A DNA stretch of 64,000 bases from Methylovirgula sp. HY1 (GCF_019343105.1 NZ_CP073764.1:558001-622000), one strand, 5' to 3'. Positions 1-9,936 are shown, counted from the first letter of the stretch. Notes: a model not told the origin generated them from the sequence alone. A program made the numbers and translations.

Positions 1-765
1 AGGGTGATCAATGCCGACACGTTGATTGCCGTCGAGGCCATTGCGCCGGCGCGGCGGCCGCTTCTTGCTTATGGTGCGATCGTGCTCGACGAGATCTTGC
101 GGCGGGCGCAGCCGAAGGAAATCACCATTTCAGCCGCGGGCGTTCGCGAAGGACTGCTGTTCGAAAAGCTCGACCGCGCCGAACGGCGGCAGGATCCGCT
201 TTTGGTCGCGGCGCGCGAAATCAATCAGATGAATGCGCGTTCGCCCAATCACGCCGAAGACCTCTGCGAATGGACGGATGAGTTCATGAAGTCGACGCAT
301 TTCGACGAAAGCGTCGAAGAGCAGCGGCTGCGTCATGCCGCCTGTCTGCTCGCCGATGCGAATTGGCGGGCGCATCCCGATTACCGCAGCGACCATGGCC
401 TCAACATCGTGGCGAATACAGCCTTCATGGGCATCGATCACGCCGGCCGGTCGTTTCTGGCGCTGACGGCCTCCTATCGCTACCTAGGCCTCGACCAGGA
501 CGTCCATCCCAGGATGCGAACGCTCGTCTCGTCGCGTCTCCTCGATCGGGCACGCTTGCTCGCCGGGGCCATGCGGGTTGCGTATCTGGTCTCGGCGGCT
601 ATGGCCGATGTCTTGCCGCGCACGCCCATGGTCTGCGTCAAGAACAAGCTGGTTCTGACATTGCCGAATGATCTCGCCGATCTCACCAGCGATCGATTGA
701 CCAATCGGCTGAAGCAGCTCGGCCGATTGATCGGCCGCGAGCCGGCGGTGGTTGTGGCGGGGTAG
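1..765 (+). CDS. ppx: Exopolyphosphatase (Ppx/GppA family), C-terminal part
   Basis: The reading frame is open from the first base, so the gene begins before the window and only about the last 254 residues are seen. The sequence matches the C-terminal half of alphaproteobacterial Ppx proteins, including the segment RPLLAYGAIVLDEIL followed by ITISAAGVREGLL, and then the helical HD-like accessory domain. Ppx removes terminal phosphate from long-chain polyphosphate, and GppA relatives act on pppGpp. The N-terminal ASKHA fold with the catalytic residues is outside the window, so the choice between the two activities cannot be made here. Confidence 0.85.
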   Translation, partial: RVINADTLIAVEAIAPARRPLLAYGAIVLDEILRRAQPKEITISAAGVREGLLFEKLDRAERRQDPLLVAAREINQMNARSPNHAEDLCEWTDEFMKSTHFDESVEEQRLRHAACLLADANWRAHPDYRSDHGLNIVANTAFMGIDHAGRSFLALTASYRYLGLDQDVHPRMRTLVSSRLLDRARLLAGAMRVAYLVSAAMADVLPRTPMVCVKNKLVLTLPNDLADLTSDRLTNRLKQLGRLIGREPAVVVAG

Positions 766-1009
766 GTCTCATTGATCGGGCGACGCGGCGCGTTCACGAA
801 CGTATGAAGCTCTCAAAATCGAACGGTGTTGCTGCGTCACTCGTTTCACTTTCGACGAGAGCGGCGCAGGCGATGCGCGCTTCGTCTCTTGCTCTTTCAA
901 CAGCCACAATGCCCCGCATGCAAGTTTTTGAGGAGAAATGAATTTTCTCGCCATAGAAACACGTCTCGTGATAATTTTGGTCAACAATAGCCGAGACTGG
1001 GGGGATAAC

Positions 1010-1683
1010 ATGCTGGCTCGCATCAAAATTTCCGACTCGTTGTTGGAGACTATGGCCCTTGCCGCAATCGAAGCCTATTGTCTAGGAGATGGGCAGAAAG
1101 GAAAGCAACGGCAAAAATTAGAAACGTATGGATATATCTGGGGCACAAAAAAGAGGTGTGTGATGAAAATGTAATCTACCACCTTGAGCGTGCTAGCGTG
1201 AGCATTTCTGCTGAAAGAACGACGGAGAGCGTCAAGCCAAATAATGACGCTGCCTTTTTAAAATCTCAGTTGGTTGAGCTATGGTCGCCTCATTTGTCGA
1301 TGCTAGGCGATTTTCATACGCACCCCTACGACAGCATTGATGAAGTTAAAAACATAAGAGGGTATGAATTTAGCGAGATTGACTATGATTCATTCATTAA
1401 AGATGATTTTTTGTGGGAAAAGGCGCGTGGAAATCCAATTATGCTCGTCATGACGATTTGCCGTCTACGACGAGTCCGACTAACGGGGGATGGCAAACAA
1501 CTAGCGAGCAACATATGGACGTTTGATGCTGGTCATTTCCGTTTTTGGCTTAATGCTGAGATAGGGTATGAAAATGAGGAAAAGAAACGTGTGATTTCGA
1601 CTTTTCAGGACCATGTATTTTTGGACTTGAATAGCAAATTCTATAATGATCTGGCTTTTGACGGTGACCCTAGGCGGTCATGA
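1010..1683 (+). pseudogene. JAB/MPN (JAMM) metallopeptidase-like protein split by a -1 frameshift
   Basis: Two overlapping frames together give one JAB-domain protein of about 223 residues. The first frame starts at ATG 1010 behind a G-rich ribosome site (1000-1005) and reads MLARIKISDSLLETM through LETYGYIWGTKK, then stops at 1174. The other frame continues EVCDENVIYHLE and carries FHTHPY and FSEID. The JAMM motif needs the Glu of LETYGYIWG (first frame), the HxH of HTH and the S-x-x-D of SEID (second frame), so activity requires the frames to be joined. They meet at A AAA AAG (1147-1153). Either one A has been lost from the run, by mutation or sequencing error, or ribosomes slip back by one base. 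The gene is clearly AT-richer than its neighbours, which suggests recent transfer. JAB proteins cleave isopeptide or peptide bonds; the substrate here is unknown and no ubiquitin-like partner lies beside it. Confidence 0.6.
1147..1153 (+). other. A AAA AAG heptamer at the JAB frame junction
   Basis: Codons of the upstream frame are ACA AAA AAG, so the heptamer sits in the exact phase of the dnaX-type -1 slippery site. A slip gives GAG as the next codon and opens the downstream frame. A weak 5-bp stem (AGGTG 1154-1158 with CACCT 1180-1184) follows, but no strong stimulatory structure or well-placed internal Shine-Dalgarno is visible. Confidence 0.4.
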
Positions 1684-1723
1684 GTCGTCCTGCTGCGTCG
1701 CAAACGTTAAATCGTTTTTGACA

Positions 1724-2893
1724 CTATTCCGCCGCTTCTTCCGCCGCGTCGCGCCATTCGATGGTGACGACCTTGCCCTGTTCGACCGTCAGCGCGAGGC
1801 GTCCATGTTTCAGTTCCAGCGCTTTTTCGCCGAAAATTTCGCGGCGCCAGCCGGCCATGCTCACGACTTTCGCATTGTCGTCATTTGCGATCGCCTCGAG
1901 GTCGTCGACGGTCGCGATCATTTTGGGTGCGACGCCTTCCGCTTCGGCAACCTGGCGGAGCAGCACTTTTAAAAGTTCGACTGTCGCACCGCCGCCGGAG
2001 CGGCGCTCTTTTTCGACCTTGGGCAAGGTCTTCGGATCGCGTGCAAGACCGCGCTGGATCGAGGCCAGAATATCGATGCCCGCGCGTGATTTCTCCATGC
2101 CGCGGGGAAAGGTCCGGAGATTGGAGAGGTCATCTGCGGTCCGTGGCGCCGCCAGCGCGACCTCGATCAAGACATCATCCTTCAAGACGCGCGAGCGCGG
2201 CACGTCGCGGCTCTGCGCTTCCGCTTCCCGCCAAGCCGCGATTTCCATCAAGACCGCGAGGTCGCGCGGCTTGCGCGCACGATTGCGAAACCTTTCCCAC
2301 GCATTGCTCGGATGTTGTTCATAGGTCGCAGGCGAACTCAAAAGCGCCATCTCGTCGTCGAGCCAGGAGAGGCGCCCACTCTTTTCCAAACGGCCGCGCA
2401 GGTAGCCATAGATATCGCGTAGATGGGTGACATCGGCGATGGCATAATTCACTTGCGCTTCGGACAAGGGGCGTCGCGACCAATCGGTGAAACGCGAGGA
2501 TTTGTCGAGGCTGACGCGGCAGACCGCCTGCACCAATTCGCTATAGGAGATCTGGTCGCCGAAGCCGCAGACCATGGCCGCGACCTGCGTATCGAACAAA
2601 GGCGTCGGAATCAGCTTCGCTAAGTTCCAGACGATCTCAATGTCTTGGCGCGCGGCATGAAAGACCTTCACCACATTGGGATCGGCCATCAGCTCGAAGA
2701 GTGGCGCAAGGTCGAGTTCTTCGGCCAAGGCATCGACCGCGACGGCTTCGTCCGGCGACGCAAGTTGGACGACGCAGAGTTTCGGCCAAAATGTCGTTTC
2801 CCGCAGAAATTCCGTGTCGACGGTCACGAAGGGATGGCGGGCCAGGCGGCGGCAAATTTCCGCCAATTCGCGACTCGTGGTGATCAAGCTCAT
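1724..2893 (-). CDS. rnd: Ribonuclease D
   Basis: A 3'-5' exoribonuclease that trims tRNA precursors and other small RNAs. The 389-residue length is usual for the family. The DEDDy catalytic set is visible: D26 and E28 in VTVDTEF, D84 in HAARQD, and Y150-x3-D154 in YAIAD. An HRDC RNA-binding domain follows at about residues 210-290. The gene is transcribed alone toward the JAB gene. ATG 2893 begins right at the conserved N-terminus, so the start is secure. Confidence 0.93.
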   Translation of the reverse strand: MSLITTSRELAEICRRLARHPFVTVDTEFLRETTFWPKLCVVQLASPDEAVAVDALAEELDLAPLFELMADPNVVKVFHAARQDIEIVWNLAKLIPTPLFDTQVAAMVCGFGDQISYSELVQAVCRVSLDKSSRFTDWSRRPLSEAQVNYAIADVTHLRDIYGYLRGRLEKSGRLSWLDDEMALLSSPATYEQHPSNAWERFRNRARKPRDLAVLMEIAAWREAEAQSRDVPRSRVLKDDVLIEVALAAPRTADDLSNLRTFPRGMEKSRAGIDILASIQRGLARDPKTLPKVEKERRSGGGATVELLKVLLRQVAEAEGVAPKMIATVDDLEAIANDDNAKVVSMAGWRREIFGEKALELKHGRLALTVEQGKVVTIEWRDAAEEAAE

Positions 2894-3416
2894 ATGTCGT
2901 AAATATCGGAAAGGGGGCTTGGCTTCCAGGGTTCTGATCCCAGGATCTCATGTTCGTGTTTTGTACTTAATCCTGAAGGCGCTTTTGTCAAGCTTGGAGC
3001 TAAGTCGCTGCGGGAGGATACGGAAGCGGTCTATCGAACGCCAAATTTCTAGTATATGGAGGGCTCCGTCGCGGTTCCATCTCCATCTTCGGCCCGGAAT
3101 GTCCCCTCGCTACGGCTTTTCGTTCTTGTTTTTTTGTCTCATCGCGAGCCTCGCGGCGTCGGCGCTCGTCGAGCCGAGCGGAGGACAGCCAAGCCTGTAG
3201 CTAAGAATAAGCTTTCCGAGCTAAGCATCGTGGAACAGACCAGCTGAAGATTGTGACCATTGCCGTTGGCGCTTTGGCGCTGCGCTGTCGCAAGCTGAGC
3301 GAAAAATCGGAGAAAGATAAGGCCGGCCTTTGAACAAGGCGCAATAGGTAGAGCGCGGCCCGGACGGCTGAGATTCGGATGCTGCTCCATTGGGCACGAA
3401 CGGAAGATCACGTGAG
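2894..3416. other. Intergenic region between divergent rnd and aspS
   Basis: About 520 bases that must hold the promoters of rnd (leftward) and aspS (rightward). No clear consensus promoter or structured RNA was recognised. One short plus-strand ORF, 3099-3200 (33 codons), encodes a hydrophobic, signal-peptide-like stretch (SFLFFCLIASLAASALV), but it has no convincing ribosome site and is not called as a gene. Confidence 0.4.
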
Positions 3417-5333
3417 ATGATGCATCGCTATCGTACGCATAGCTGCGGCGACCTGCGGGAAACGCAGGCCGGCGAAGAGACCCGACTTTCTGGATGGTGC
3501 CACCGCATTCGCGACCATGGTGGCGTGCTGTTTATCGATCTGCGCGATCATTACGGCATCACGCAATGCGTCGTCGATCCGGATTCCAAGGCTTTCGGCG
3601 CAGCAGAAAAACTGCGCTCGGAATGGGTCGTGCGCTTTGATGGCTTTGTGCGGCGGCGCCCTGAGGGTACTGAAAACCCGGATATGCCGACGGGTCTCAT
3701 CGAAGTCTATGTGACCGATATCGAAGTCTTGGGCGCGGCGGCGGAGCTGCCTTTGCCGGTGTTCGGCGAGCATCATTATCCAGAGGATATGCGGCTCAAA
3801 TATCGCTTTCTCGATCTGCGCCGCGACAAGCTCCACAAGAATATCATGCTGCGCGGGCAGATCATCGACAGCCTCAGAGCGCGGATGAAGGTCCAGGGAT
3901 TCTTCGAATTCCAGACGCCGATTCTGACCGCCTCCAGCCCGGAAGGGGCGCGCGACTTTCTCGTGCCGTCGCGGCTGCATCCCGGCAAATTCTATGCGCT
4001 GCCGCAGGCGCCGCAGCAATTCAAGCAGCTCACCATGGTGGCCGGCTTCGACCGCTATTTCCAGATCGCGCCGTGTTTTCGCGACGAGGATGCGCGTGCC
4101 GACCGTAGTCCCGGCGAATTCTATCAGCTCGATATCGAGATGAGTTTCGTCACCCAGGACGACGTCTTCGCCGCCGTCGAGCCGGTGCTGCGTGGCGTCT
4201 TCGAGGAATTCGGCGAAGGCAAGCCGGTGACGCAGAAATTTCCGATGATCTCCTATAGCGCGGCGATCCGCGCTTACGGGTCGGATAAGCCTGATCTACG
4301 CAATCCGCTGCTCATCCATGATGTCACCCAAGCCTTTCGCGATTCGGGTTTCGGTGTGTTTGCCAAGCGGCTCGCGTCGGATCCGGAGGCGCGCGTCTGG
4401 GCGATCCCGGCGCCGGGCGGCGGCCAGCGCACCTTTTGCGATCGCATGGATTCTTGGGCGAAGAGCGAAGGCCAGCCGGGTCTCGCCTATATTTTTTGGC
4501 GCGATGGTGAGGAGACCGGCGCTGGCCCGGTCGCCAAGAATGTCGGGCCTGAGCGAACCGAATTCATCCGTCGGGGCTTGAACGGTGTGCCTAGCGAATG
4601 GGTCGATGTTCCAGCGCCGGAATCGGAAGTCACGAACGGCGAGAAGTTTCCACTCGAAATCGCCAGTGCCTATCGGCGCTTGCGGCCCGACGGACTCAAG
4701 GCGGGCGATGCCGTCTTCTTCGTCCTCGGCAAGCCGGACGATATTTATAAATTCGCCGGCCTTGCGCGCCAGCGGCTCGGCAGCGAACTCGACCTGGCGG
4801 AAAAGGACGTCTTTAAATTCTGCTGGATCGTCGATTTTCCCATGTATGAATGGAACGAGGACGAGAAGAAGATCGACTTCTCGCACAATCCTTTCTCCAT
4901 GCCGAATTTCGACCCGGATGCCTTCATTGCGCTCGACGCCGCCGAAAAGGCGACGATCCTTGCAATCAAGGCCTTTCAATATGACATCGTCTGCAATGGC
5001 ATCGAATTGTCATCCGGCGCGATCCGTAATCATCGTCCCGACATCATGAAGAAGGCTTTTGCGCTCGCCGGCTATGACGAAGAGGTGCTGCTCGAAAAAT
5101 TCGGCGGCATGTATCGCGCCTTCCAATATGGCGCCCCGCCGCATGGCGGCATTGCGCCGGGTGTCGACCGCATCGTCATGCTGCTGGCCGGCGAAGAGAA
5201 TTTGCGCGAAGTGGTTCTATTCCCGATGAACCAGCGCGCTGAGGATCTGCTGATGAGCGCGCCGTCGCCTGCGACGCCCAAGCAATTGCGCGAATTGCAT
5301 ATAAGGCTGAATTTGCCGGATCAGAAGGGCTGA
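3417..5333 (+). CDS. aspS: Aspartyl-tRNA synthetase
   Basis: Class IIb synthetase that charges tRNA with aspartate in the cytoplasm. The N-terminal OB-fold anticodon-binding domain ([20 protein letters not shown]) is followed by the catalytic domain with motif 2 ([19 protein letters not shown]), the bacterial GAD insertion (about residues 290-430) and motif 3 ([14 protein letters not shown]). Length is about 638 residues, as expected for bacterial AspRS. Two adjacent ATGs (3417 and 3420) precede HRYRTHSCG, the usual N-terminus; a GTG-led extension upstream is unlikely. Confidence 0.96.
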   Translation: MMHRYRTHSCGDLRETQAGEETRLSGWCHRIRDHGGVLFIDLRDHYGITQCVVDPDSKAFGAAEKLRSEWVVRFDGFVRRRPEGTENPDMPTGLIEVYVTDIEVLGAAAELPLPVFGEHHYPEDMRLKYRFLDLRRDKLHKNIMLRGQIIDSLRARMKVQGFFEFQTPILTASSPEGARDFLVPSRLHPGKFYALPQAPQQFKQLTMVAGFDRYFQIAPCFRDEDARADRSPGEFYQLDIEMSFVTQDDVFAAVEPVLRGVFEEFGEGKPVTQKFPMISYSAAIRAYGSDKPDLRNPLLIHDVTQAFRDSGFGVFAKRLASDPEARVWAIPAPGGGQRTFCDRMDSWAKSEGQPGLAYIFWRDGEETGAGPVAKNVGPERTEFIRRGLNGVPSEWVDVPAPESEVTNGEKFPLEIASAYRRLRPDGLKAGDAVFFVLGKPDDIYKFAGLARQRLGSELDLAEKDVFKFCWIVDFPMYEWNEDEKKIDFSHNPFSMPNFDPDAFIALDAAEKATILAIKAFQYDIVCNGIELSSGAIRNHRPDIMKKAFALAGYDEEVLLEKFGGMYRAFQYGAPPHGGIAPGVDRIVMLLAGEENLREVVLFPMNQRAEDLLMSAPSPATPKQLRELHIRLNLPDQKG

Positions 5334-5433
5334 GGCGAGTCTTGGCCGTCTCGTCTATTACGGCCGCTGCTGCGCGACTTGTTCAAAATGGGGTTTGCTG
5401 AAGGCGCTGGCGGGTGCCGGAGCGGCGACGGAA

Positions 5434-5709
5434 TCAGGCCTCTTCGCCACCAGCAGCCTCTGCGGCAAGCCAGCTATAGCCGCCCTGATCCCAAATCTGA
5501 GCCAGGCGCTGGTCAGGCCCATATTGCGGGTAGGCTTTTTTGACGATGTCATATTCCTTGTGGAAAGCCTCGAGCTGCTCGCCGTGTAACGGGACTGTCA
5601 GTTCCTCCGTCTTGAAAACGAGACGATAGGCGGTCTTGTCCGCGTTGGCGAAAAGCTCATATTCGTCGCCGCCTTCCACGAAAATCGTCGCCTCTTGCTT
5701 GTCCGTCAT
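5434..5709 (-). CDS. Conserved-looking small acidic protein, function unknown
   Basis: A 91-residue soluble, acidic protein with no signal peptide or membrane segment. It is not recognised as a named family. GGGAG lies about 9 bases before the ATG at 5709, and the gene occupies the gap after aspS on the opposite strand. The hydrophobic and charged pattern (YELFANADKTAYRLVFKTEEL, then a helical C-terminus) looks like real protein rather than a shadow frame. Confidence 0.55.
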   Translation of the reverse strand: MTDKQEATIFVEGGDEYELFANADKTAYRLVFKTEELTVPLHGEQLEAFHKEYDIVKKAYPQYGPDQRLAQIWDQGGYSWLAAEAAGGEEA

Positions 5710-5934
5710 GGCTTTCAGCTCCCTTGGGTCCCTGGCTCGGGTCCGAAGTGCGGCATGTTATTGACCCGCTCGGCACATCGCGCCGAAAAGAGAGGCAAAA
5801 AACACGCCGCGAGGTGACGATAACCGGCATTGTTGAAGCAGCGCCAAAATGGCCGCGCGCCGTGGCCAAGCCAGTGCAGAGACTGGCCTCCATTCGCTTA
5901 TATATTAAATATATTGCATTTTATCATAGGCTTA

Positions 5935-5979
5935 GAGCATGTCCTTAAGACAAAGATATAGCTTTGTTTGGACATGCTC
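5935..5979. repeat. Palindromic intergenic repeat, GAGCATG type
   Basis: GAGCATGTCC (5935-5944) and GGACATGCTC (5970-5979) form a 10-bp inverted repeat, with ACAAAG/CTTTGT as an inner stem. It belongs to the same dispersed family as the elements near 7.3, 12.3, 15.6 and 17.2 kb. The rest of 5710-6064 has no supported gene; an AT-rich patch (5896-5930) lies just before the repeat. Confidence 0.7.
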
Positions 5980-6064
5980 CAAAGCATTTCTGCACGCATC
6001 GCATCGCCGCTGGCGCGGCCAGCATGTCGCGGCCGTTGTCAGTTTGCCGGGATCGGCGCGGCGG

Positions 6065-6274
6065 CTAGGCCTTGCCGCGATATTTGGTAATGAACTGATC
6101 GATGAGATTATTGCATTCGGTGGTATCGACCCAACCTTCGGCCATCTCTTCGGTCTTCAACTCGCGGCCGATATCGAAGGGCTCGTCATAGCCCTTCAAG
6201 CGCAGAAAAATGCCCCATTTGCCGTTGGCTTTTTTCGCGATCGTGACTTCTTCACCCGATTCCAAATTTGCCAT
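6065..6274 (-). CDS. Small hypothetical protein
   Basis: A 69-residue protein if translation starts at ATG 6274, which has GGAG 8 bases upstream. A longer GTG start at 6364 (99 residues) is possible but adds an arginine- and proline-rich leader with no clear fold. The body (ANGKWGIFLRLKGYDEPFDIG) looks like a small beta-rich domain followed by a helix. No family was recognised. It is the first gene downstream of tRNA-Thr on the same strand. Confidence 0.5.
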   Translation of the reverse strand: MANLESGEEVTIAKKANGKWGIFLRLKGYDEPFDIGRELKTEEMAEGWVDTTECNNLIDQFITKYRGKA

Positions 6275-6403
6275 AACAGTTTCTCCGCGCCATTGCGGCG
6301 TTTCATAAATGTCGCCACGGCGTCGCGGATCGGCCGACGGTTTCTCAAGAGCAACCATCGCCACGTAGCCTTTCCGGGGCCGGGCGAACCCCTCGCTTTG
6401 AAA

Positions 6404-6479
6404 TGGTGCCGGTTGCAGGAATCGAACCCGCGACCTACTGATTACAAATCAGTTGCTCTACCAACTGAGCTAAACCGGC
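6404..6479 (-). tRNA. tRNA-Thr (anticodon TGT)
   Basis: On the minus strand the gene starts GCCGGTTTAGCTCAG and ends with an encoded CCA (6404-6406). The 7-bp acceptor stem GCCGGTT/AACCGGC pairs fully. The anticodon stem ACTGA/TCAGT encloses the loop TTTGTAA, giving anticodon TGT for ACA codons. The T arm carries GGTTCGATTCC. Confidence 0.97.
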
Positions 6480-6878
6480 GGTTCTCGCCAGGGGACCAGA
6501 GGCCAACGCGGTACCCATGGAGGTCCGAAGGGCGCGCCCAAAAGGAGCGCCCAAGGAAGCGTCGCCCAACCGGGCGCCCCGTTCGAGACGAAATCAGCTA
6601 GCAGCGAGCGGCGCGACATGCAACAGTCTGTGTTGCTTTCGGCCGCATCCTTGCCGCAATGAACCGCTAGCCAAGCGCGGTACGCTCGGGCGTTCGCGGT
6701 CATGGCCGAGGCCATGCAAGGCCGCCGCGACGATCCCGGAAGACCAGGCCGATGCGGCGCATGCCATGCGTTCCAAGGATTGCTCGCAAAACATTGCGCT
6801 GTTATCGCCTTGTTAAGGTGTCATAAACAAACTTGTTGCGAGTCGCGCTCTTTTCAAGCGCCCTTTCAGGAGGGGATA

Positions 6879-7214
6879 ATGTCGAAAAAGATTGGATCGG
6901 CACTTAAAGCGGCCCTTGCACTGGGGCTTGCCGCGAGCGTCGTGACCGCAGCTGCCATGCCTGCCCAGGCGGGCGATGGTGGCGCGATCGCCGCCGGTAT
7001 CATTGGTGGCACGGCGCTGGGCGTTATCGCCGGCGCGGCTGCTGCAGGCGCCATGCCGCCGCCGCCGCCGGGCTATTATGGGCCGGGGCCGGGCTATTAC
7101 GCGCCGGGACCGGCTTATTACGCGCCGGGTCCGCGCTGCTGGTACGAGCGTCGGCGCATTTGGGATGAGGATGGCGATCGCTATATCATTCGCCCCGTGC
7201 GGGTTTGCAATTAA
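6879..7214 (+). CDS. Small secreted proline/tyrosine/glycine-rich protein
   Basis: A 111-residue protein starting at ATG 6879 behind a strong ribosome site (AGGAGGGG, 6869-6876). It has a lysine-initiated signal peptide with cleavage likely after PAQA (about residue 31), a Gly/Ala-rich hydrophobic segment that could insert into a membrane, then short GYYGPGP/YYAPGP repeats and a basic Cys-containing tail (RCWYERRRIWDEDGDRY). Such small YxPGP-repeat exported proteins are common in Rhizobiales and have no assigned function. The 400 bases before it (6480-6878) contain no other supported gene. A terminator follows directly. Confidence 0.75.
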   Translation: MSKKIGSALKAALALGLAASVVTAAAMPAQAGDGGAIAAGIIGGTALGVIAGAAAAGAMPPPPPGYYGPGPGYYAPGPAYYAPGPRCWYERRRIWDEDGDRYIIRPVRVCN

Positions 7215-7260
7215 GCCCGCTGTTGAAGCCAGCGATGGATATGGCACATCAAATCAAAAA

Positions 7261-7284
7261 GGCCCCGCTGTTGCGGGGCCTTTT
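7261..7284 (+). terminator. Rho-independent terminator after the secreted-protein gene
   Basis: Perfect 8-bp GC stem GGCCCCGC (7261-7268) and GCGGGGCC (7273-7280) with loop TGTT, preceded by an A-run and followed by TTTT. It lies 46 bases after the stop codon and may serve both strands. Confidence 0.85.
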
Positions 7285-7290
7285 ACGTTA

Positions 7291-7363
7291 GAGCGTTTTC
7301 CGATCGGGTGGAATCACCCGATCGACAAGAAAACGCTCAAAATCAAAAAGCCGGAACATGCTC
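7291..7363. repeat. Palindromic repeat, GAGCGTTTTC type with GAGCATG end
   Basis: GAGCGTTTTC (7291-7300) pairs with GAAAACGCTC (7329-7338). The inner palindrome CGATCGGGTG/CACCCGATCG stands between them, and AACATGCTC (7355-7363) follows. The same modules recur at 12308-12391, 15525-15676 and 17148-17287. Confidence 0.75.
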
Positions 7364-7385
7364 TCGACGTGGCAATTCCAAACCG

Positions 7386-8084
7386 TCAGATCCCGAGATA
7401 GCGATGAAGAATTTGTGGCTGCGCCTTCAATTCTTCGGCTGAACCTTCATAGACGATATGGCCATTGTTGACGATATAGACGCGTTGGGCGAGGGCGAGG
7501 GTCGCGGCGATATTCTGTTCGACGAGAATGATCGTTTGGCCGGCCGCGGCCAGCGCGCGGCAGGCGTGCACGAGGTCGCGTACAATGACGGGTGCCAAAC
7601 CCTCGAAAGGTTCATCAAGCAGCACGATCTGAGGATCGCGTACCAGCGCGCGGGCGATCGCCAGCATTTGCTGCTCGCCGCCGGAGAGATCGGTGCCGCG
7701 GCTCAGCCGCCGTTCCTTCAACCGCGGGAACATCTCGTAGATGCGCTCGAGCGGCCAGGGTTTGGCGGCCGTCAGGCCGGCTAGGATGATGTTTTCCTCG
7801 ACATTGAGACTGCCGAAGATCCTGCGTTCCTCATGCACGAGCTGCATGCCGTGCTTCGCCAGAACATGGCTCGGTTGGCCGGCATAATCGACGCCGTCCA
7901 ACCGCACCGAACCGCTCCGCGGGCGAACGACACCCATCAGGCTCTTGAGCGTCGTGCTCTTGCCGGCGCCATTGCGACCAAGCAAGGCGACGACCTCGTT
8001 GCGTTCGACCCGCAAGGCGATATCGAAGAGGATATGCGAATCCCCATAAAAACTGTTGAGGCCGTTGACCTCGAGCAAGCTCAT
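7386..8084 (-). CDS. livF: Liv-type ABC transporter ATPase, LivF-like
   Basis: A 232-residue ATPase of the branched-chain amino acid/amide uptake family. Walker A is GRNGAGKST, the signature is LSGGEQQ, Walker B is QIVLLDEPFEG, and the H-loop region is VEQN. The ATG at 8084 overlaps the stop of livMG (TAATG), showing translational coupling. A much longer open frame upstream of this ATG is out of frame with livMG and does not resemble the family, so the short start is chosen. It is the last gene of a four-gene minus-strand operon. Confidence 0.9.
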   Translation of the reverse strand: MSLLEVNGLNSFYGDSHILFDIALRVERNEVVALLGRNGAGKSTTLKSLMGVVRPRSGSVRLDGVDYAGQPSHVLAKHGMQLVHEERRIFGSLNVEENIILAGLTAAKPWPLERIYEMFPRLKERRLSRGTDLSGGEQQMLAIARALVRDPQIVLLDEPFEGLAPVIVRDLVHACRALAAAGQTIILVEQNIAATLALAQRVYIVNNGHIVYEGSAEELKAQPQILHRYLGI

Positions 8085-9934
8085 TATTCGAGCACTCCAC
8101 CGAGATAGGCTTCCCGCACGTTGGTATCGCCCTTGATTTCGGCCGGCGTTCCTTCGACCAAAATCCTTCCCTCCTGCAAGACCGTGACGCGGTCGGCGAG
8201 TTCGAACAAAGCGTCCATGTCGTGATCGATGATGATCGTCGTGCGGCCGCGGCTGATCGATTTCAGGAGCTTGACGGTTTCTGCCCGCTCGCGCGGGCTC
8301 ATGCCGGCCAAAGGTTCGTCGAGCAGCAAGAGACTCGGGCAGGTCGCTAGGGCGAGCCCGATTTCGAGCCGTCGCTTCTCGCCATAGGCGAGTTGCGACA
8401 CGGGAACATCGGCCCGCCCGCATAATTCGACCAATTGCAGCGTATGTTGAACCAGCTCTTCAACGCCGGGAACGCGCGTCGCATCGCGTAGAAAATCGAG
8501 CCGAAAACTGCCGCGCTTTTCGGCAAGAGCGGAGATCGTGATGTTTTCCCGCGCGGTCAGGCGCGTGAACAGCTGATTGACCTGATAGCTCTTCGTGAGA
8601 CCGAGCTGGCAGACTTCTGTGACTTCAAGGCCGGTGATGTCGCGTCCTTCGAAGATGATCGAGCCGGACGATGGATGAATCTCGCAGGTCAGCATCTTGA
8701 AGAATGTGCTCTTGCCGGCACCATTGGGACCGATGATGCCGCGGAGCTCACCCGCCTGAACCGAGAAATTGACGTCGCTATTGGCGGAAAGACCGCCATA
8801 TCGCTTGGACAGGTTTTTTGTCTGAAGAATTGGGCCGGCATAGTCATTGATCTCACGACTCGGCAGTGGTGGTGCTGCCAGGGCGGCGGCGATCTGGCTA
8901 GCGCTGGGGCGGGCATCGTCAATCACAGATGGCGCGCGCTTGGGCTTGCCGATACCGCGCAAATAGGCATAGAGGTCGACGATGCCGCCGATGATGCCGC
9001 GCCGCAAGAAGCAGACGAGCAGGACGAAGACGACACCGAGCACCAGCTTCCACGAGGCGCCGAGGCCGAGCCCGCTTTGCAATATGTCGCGTAGATAGAG
9101 CCAGACGGCGGCGCCGACGAGCGGCCCGAACAAGGTTTGGAGACCGCCGATCACGGTCTGCATAATCAACTGCCCGGAGGTGTCGAAGGCGAAGGCATCC
9201 GGCGGCATATAGGCCTGTAAGATGCCGAGCAATCCGCCGGCGAGGCCAGCATAGGCCGCGGCGATGACGAAGGCCAGCAGCTTATAGGCGTGAACATTAT
9301 GGCCGACGGCGGCCGCACGTAGCGGGTTTTCGCGGATTGCAACCATGATTCGGCCGGCCGGCGATGCCACGATCCGTCGACCGATGACGATGCCGGCAAA
9401 ATAGATAAAAGCCAGAAAGCCATACATCGACCAGCCGCCGGTGGCGTGGATCGTCGCAAAGCCGAGATAGAAGGTCGGCGACGGTACGCCGGGCAAACCA
9501 TTCTCGCCGCCGGTAAATTTCGAGAGCGGCGAATTCTCCATGAAAAAGAAGACTTCGGCGATGGCGACCGTGATCATCGCGAAATAGATTCCGGTGCGCC
9601 GCAAAGCGATCAGTCCGACCAGATAGCCGGCGATCGCGGCGGCCACCGTGCCGATCACCAGGCCAAGCATCACGCTCGGCAGGCCCATATGGGTCAGCAG
9701 ATAGGCCGCGACAAACCCGCCCGTGCCAAAGAAGGCGGACTGACCGAAAGACAGAAGACCGGCATAGCCGAACAGCAAATCGAAGCCGATCCCAAAGAGA
9801 CCGAATACGAGAATGCGGTTCATCGTGTCAGGCACGAAGCCGATATACGGCAAAATGAATGGCGCGACGACGAGCCCGAGCACCGTCGCCGCTTCCGGAA
9901 TCAGTGTCCGGAGTCCTTTGCGGCTCGCTATCAT
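8084..9934 (-). CDS. Fused Liv-type permease and ATPase (LivM-LivG)
   Basis: A 616-residue fusion. Residues about 1-330 are a LivM permease (YAGLLSFGQSAFFGTGG; many hydrophobic spans). After a linker (about 330-370), residues 370-616 are a LivG ATPase with Walker A GPNGAGKST, signature LAYGEKRRLEIG, Walker B LLLLDEPLAGM and H-loop DHDM. In most bacteria, including the second Liv operon in this window, these are separate proteins. It works with LivH (9937-10812), LivF and the binding protein encoded upstream. No stop or frameshift separates the halves, so it is a true fusion. Confidence 0.9.
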   Translation of the reverse strand: MIASRKGLRTLIPEAATVLGLVVAPFILPYIGFVPDTMNRILVFGLFGIGFDLLFGYAGLLSFGQSAFFGTGGFVAAYLLTHMGLPSVMLGLVIGTVAAAIAGYLVGLIALRRTGIYFAMITVAIAEVFFFMENSPLSKFTGGENGLPGVPSPTFYLGFATIHATGGWSMYGFLAFIYFAGIVIGRRIVASPAGRIMVAIRENPLRAAAVGHNVHAYKLLAFVIAAAYAGLAGGLLGILQAYMPPDAFAFDTSGQLIMQTVIGGLQTLFGPLVGAAVWLYLRDILQSGLGLGASWKLVLGVVFVLLVCFLRRGIIGGIVDLYAYLRGIGKPKRAPSVIDDARPSASQIAAALAAPPLPSREINDYAGPILQTKNLSKRYGGLSANSDVNFSVQAGELRGIIGPNGAGKSTFFKMLTCEIHPSSGSIIFEGRDITGLEVTEVCQLGLTKSYQVNQLFTRLTARENITISALAEKRGSFRLDFLRDATRVPGVEELVQHTLQLVELCGRADVPVSQLAYGEKRRLEIGLALATCPSLLLLDEPLAGMSPRERAETVKLLKSISRGRTTIIIDHDMDALFELADRVTVLQEGRILVEGTPAEIKGDTNVREAYLGGVLE

Positions 9935-9936
9935 GA

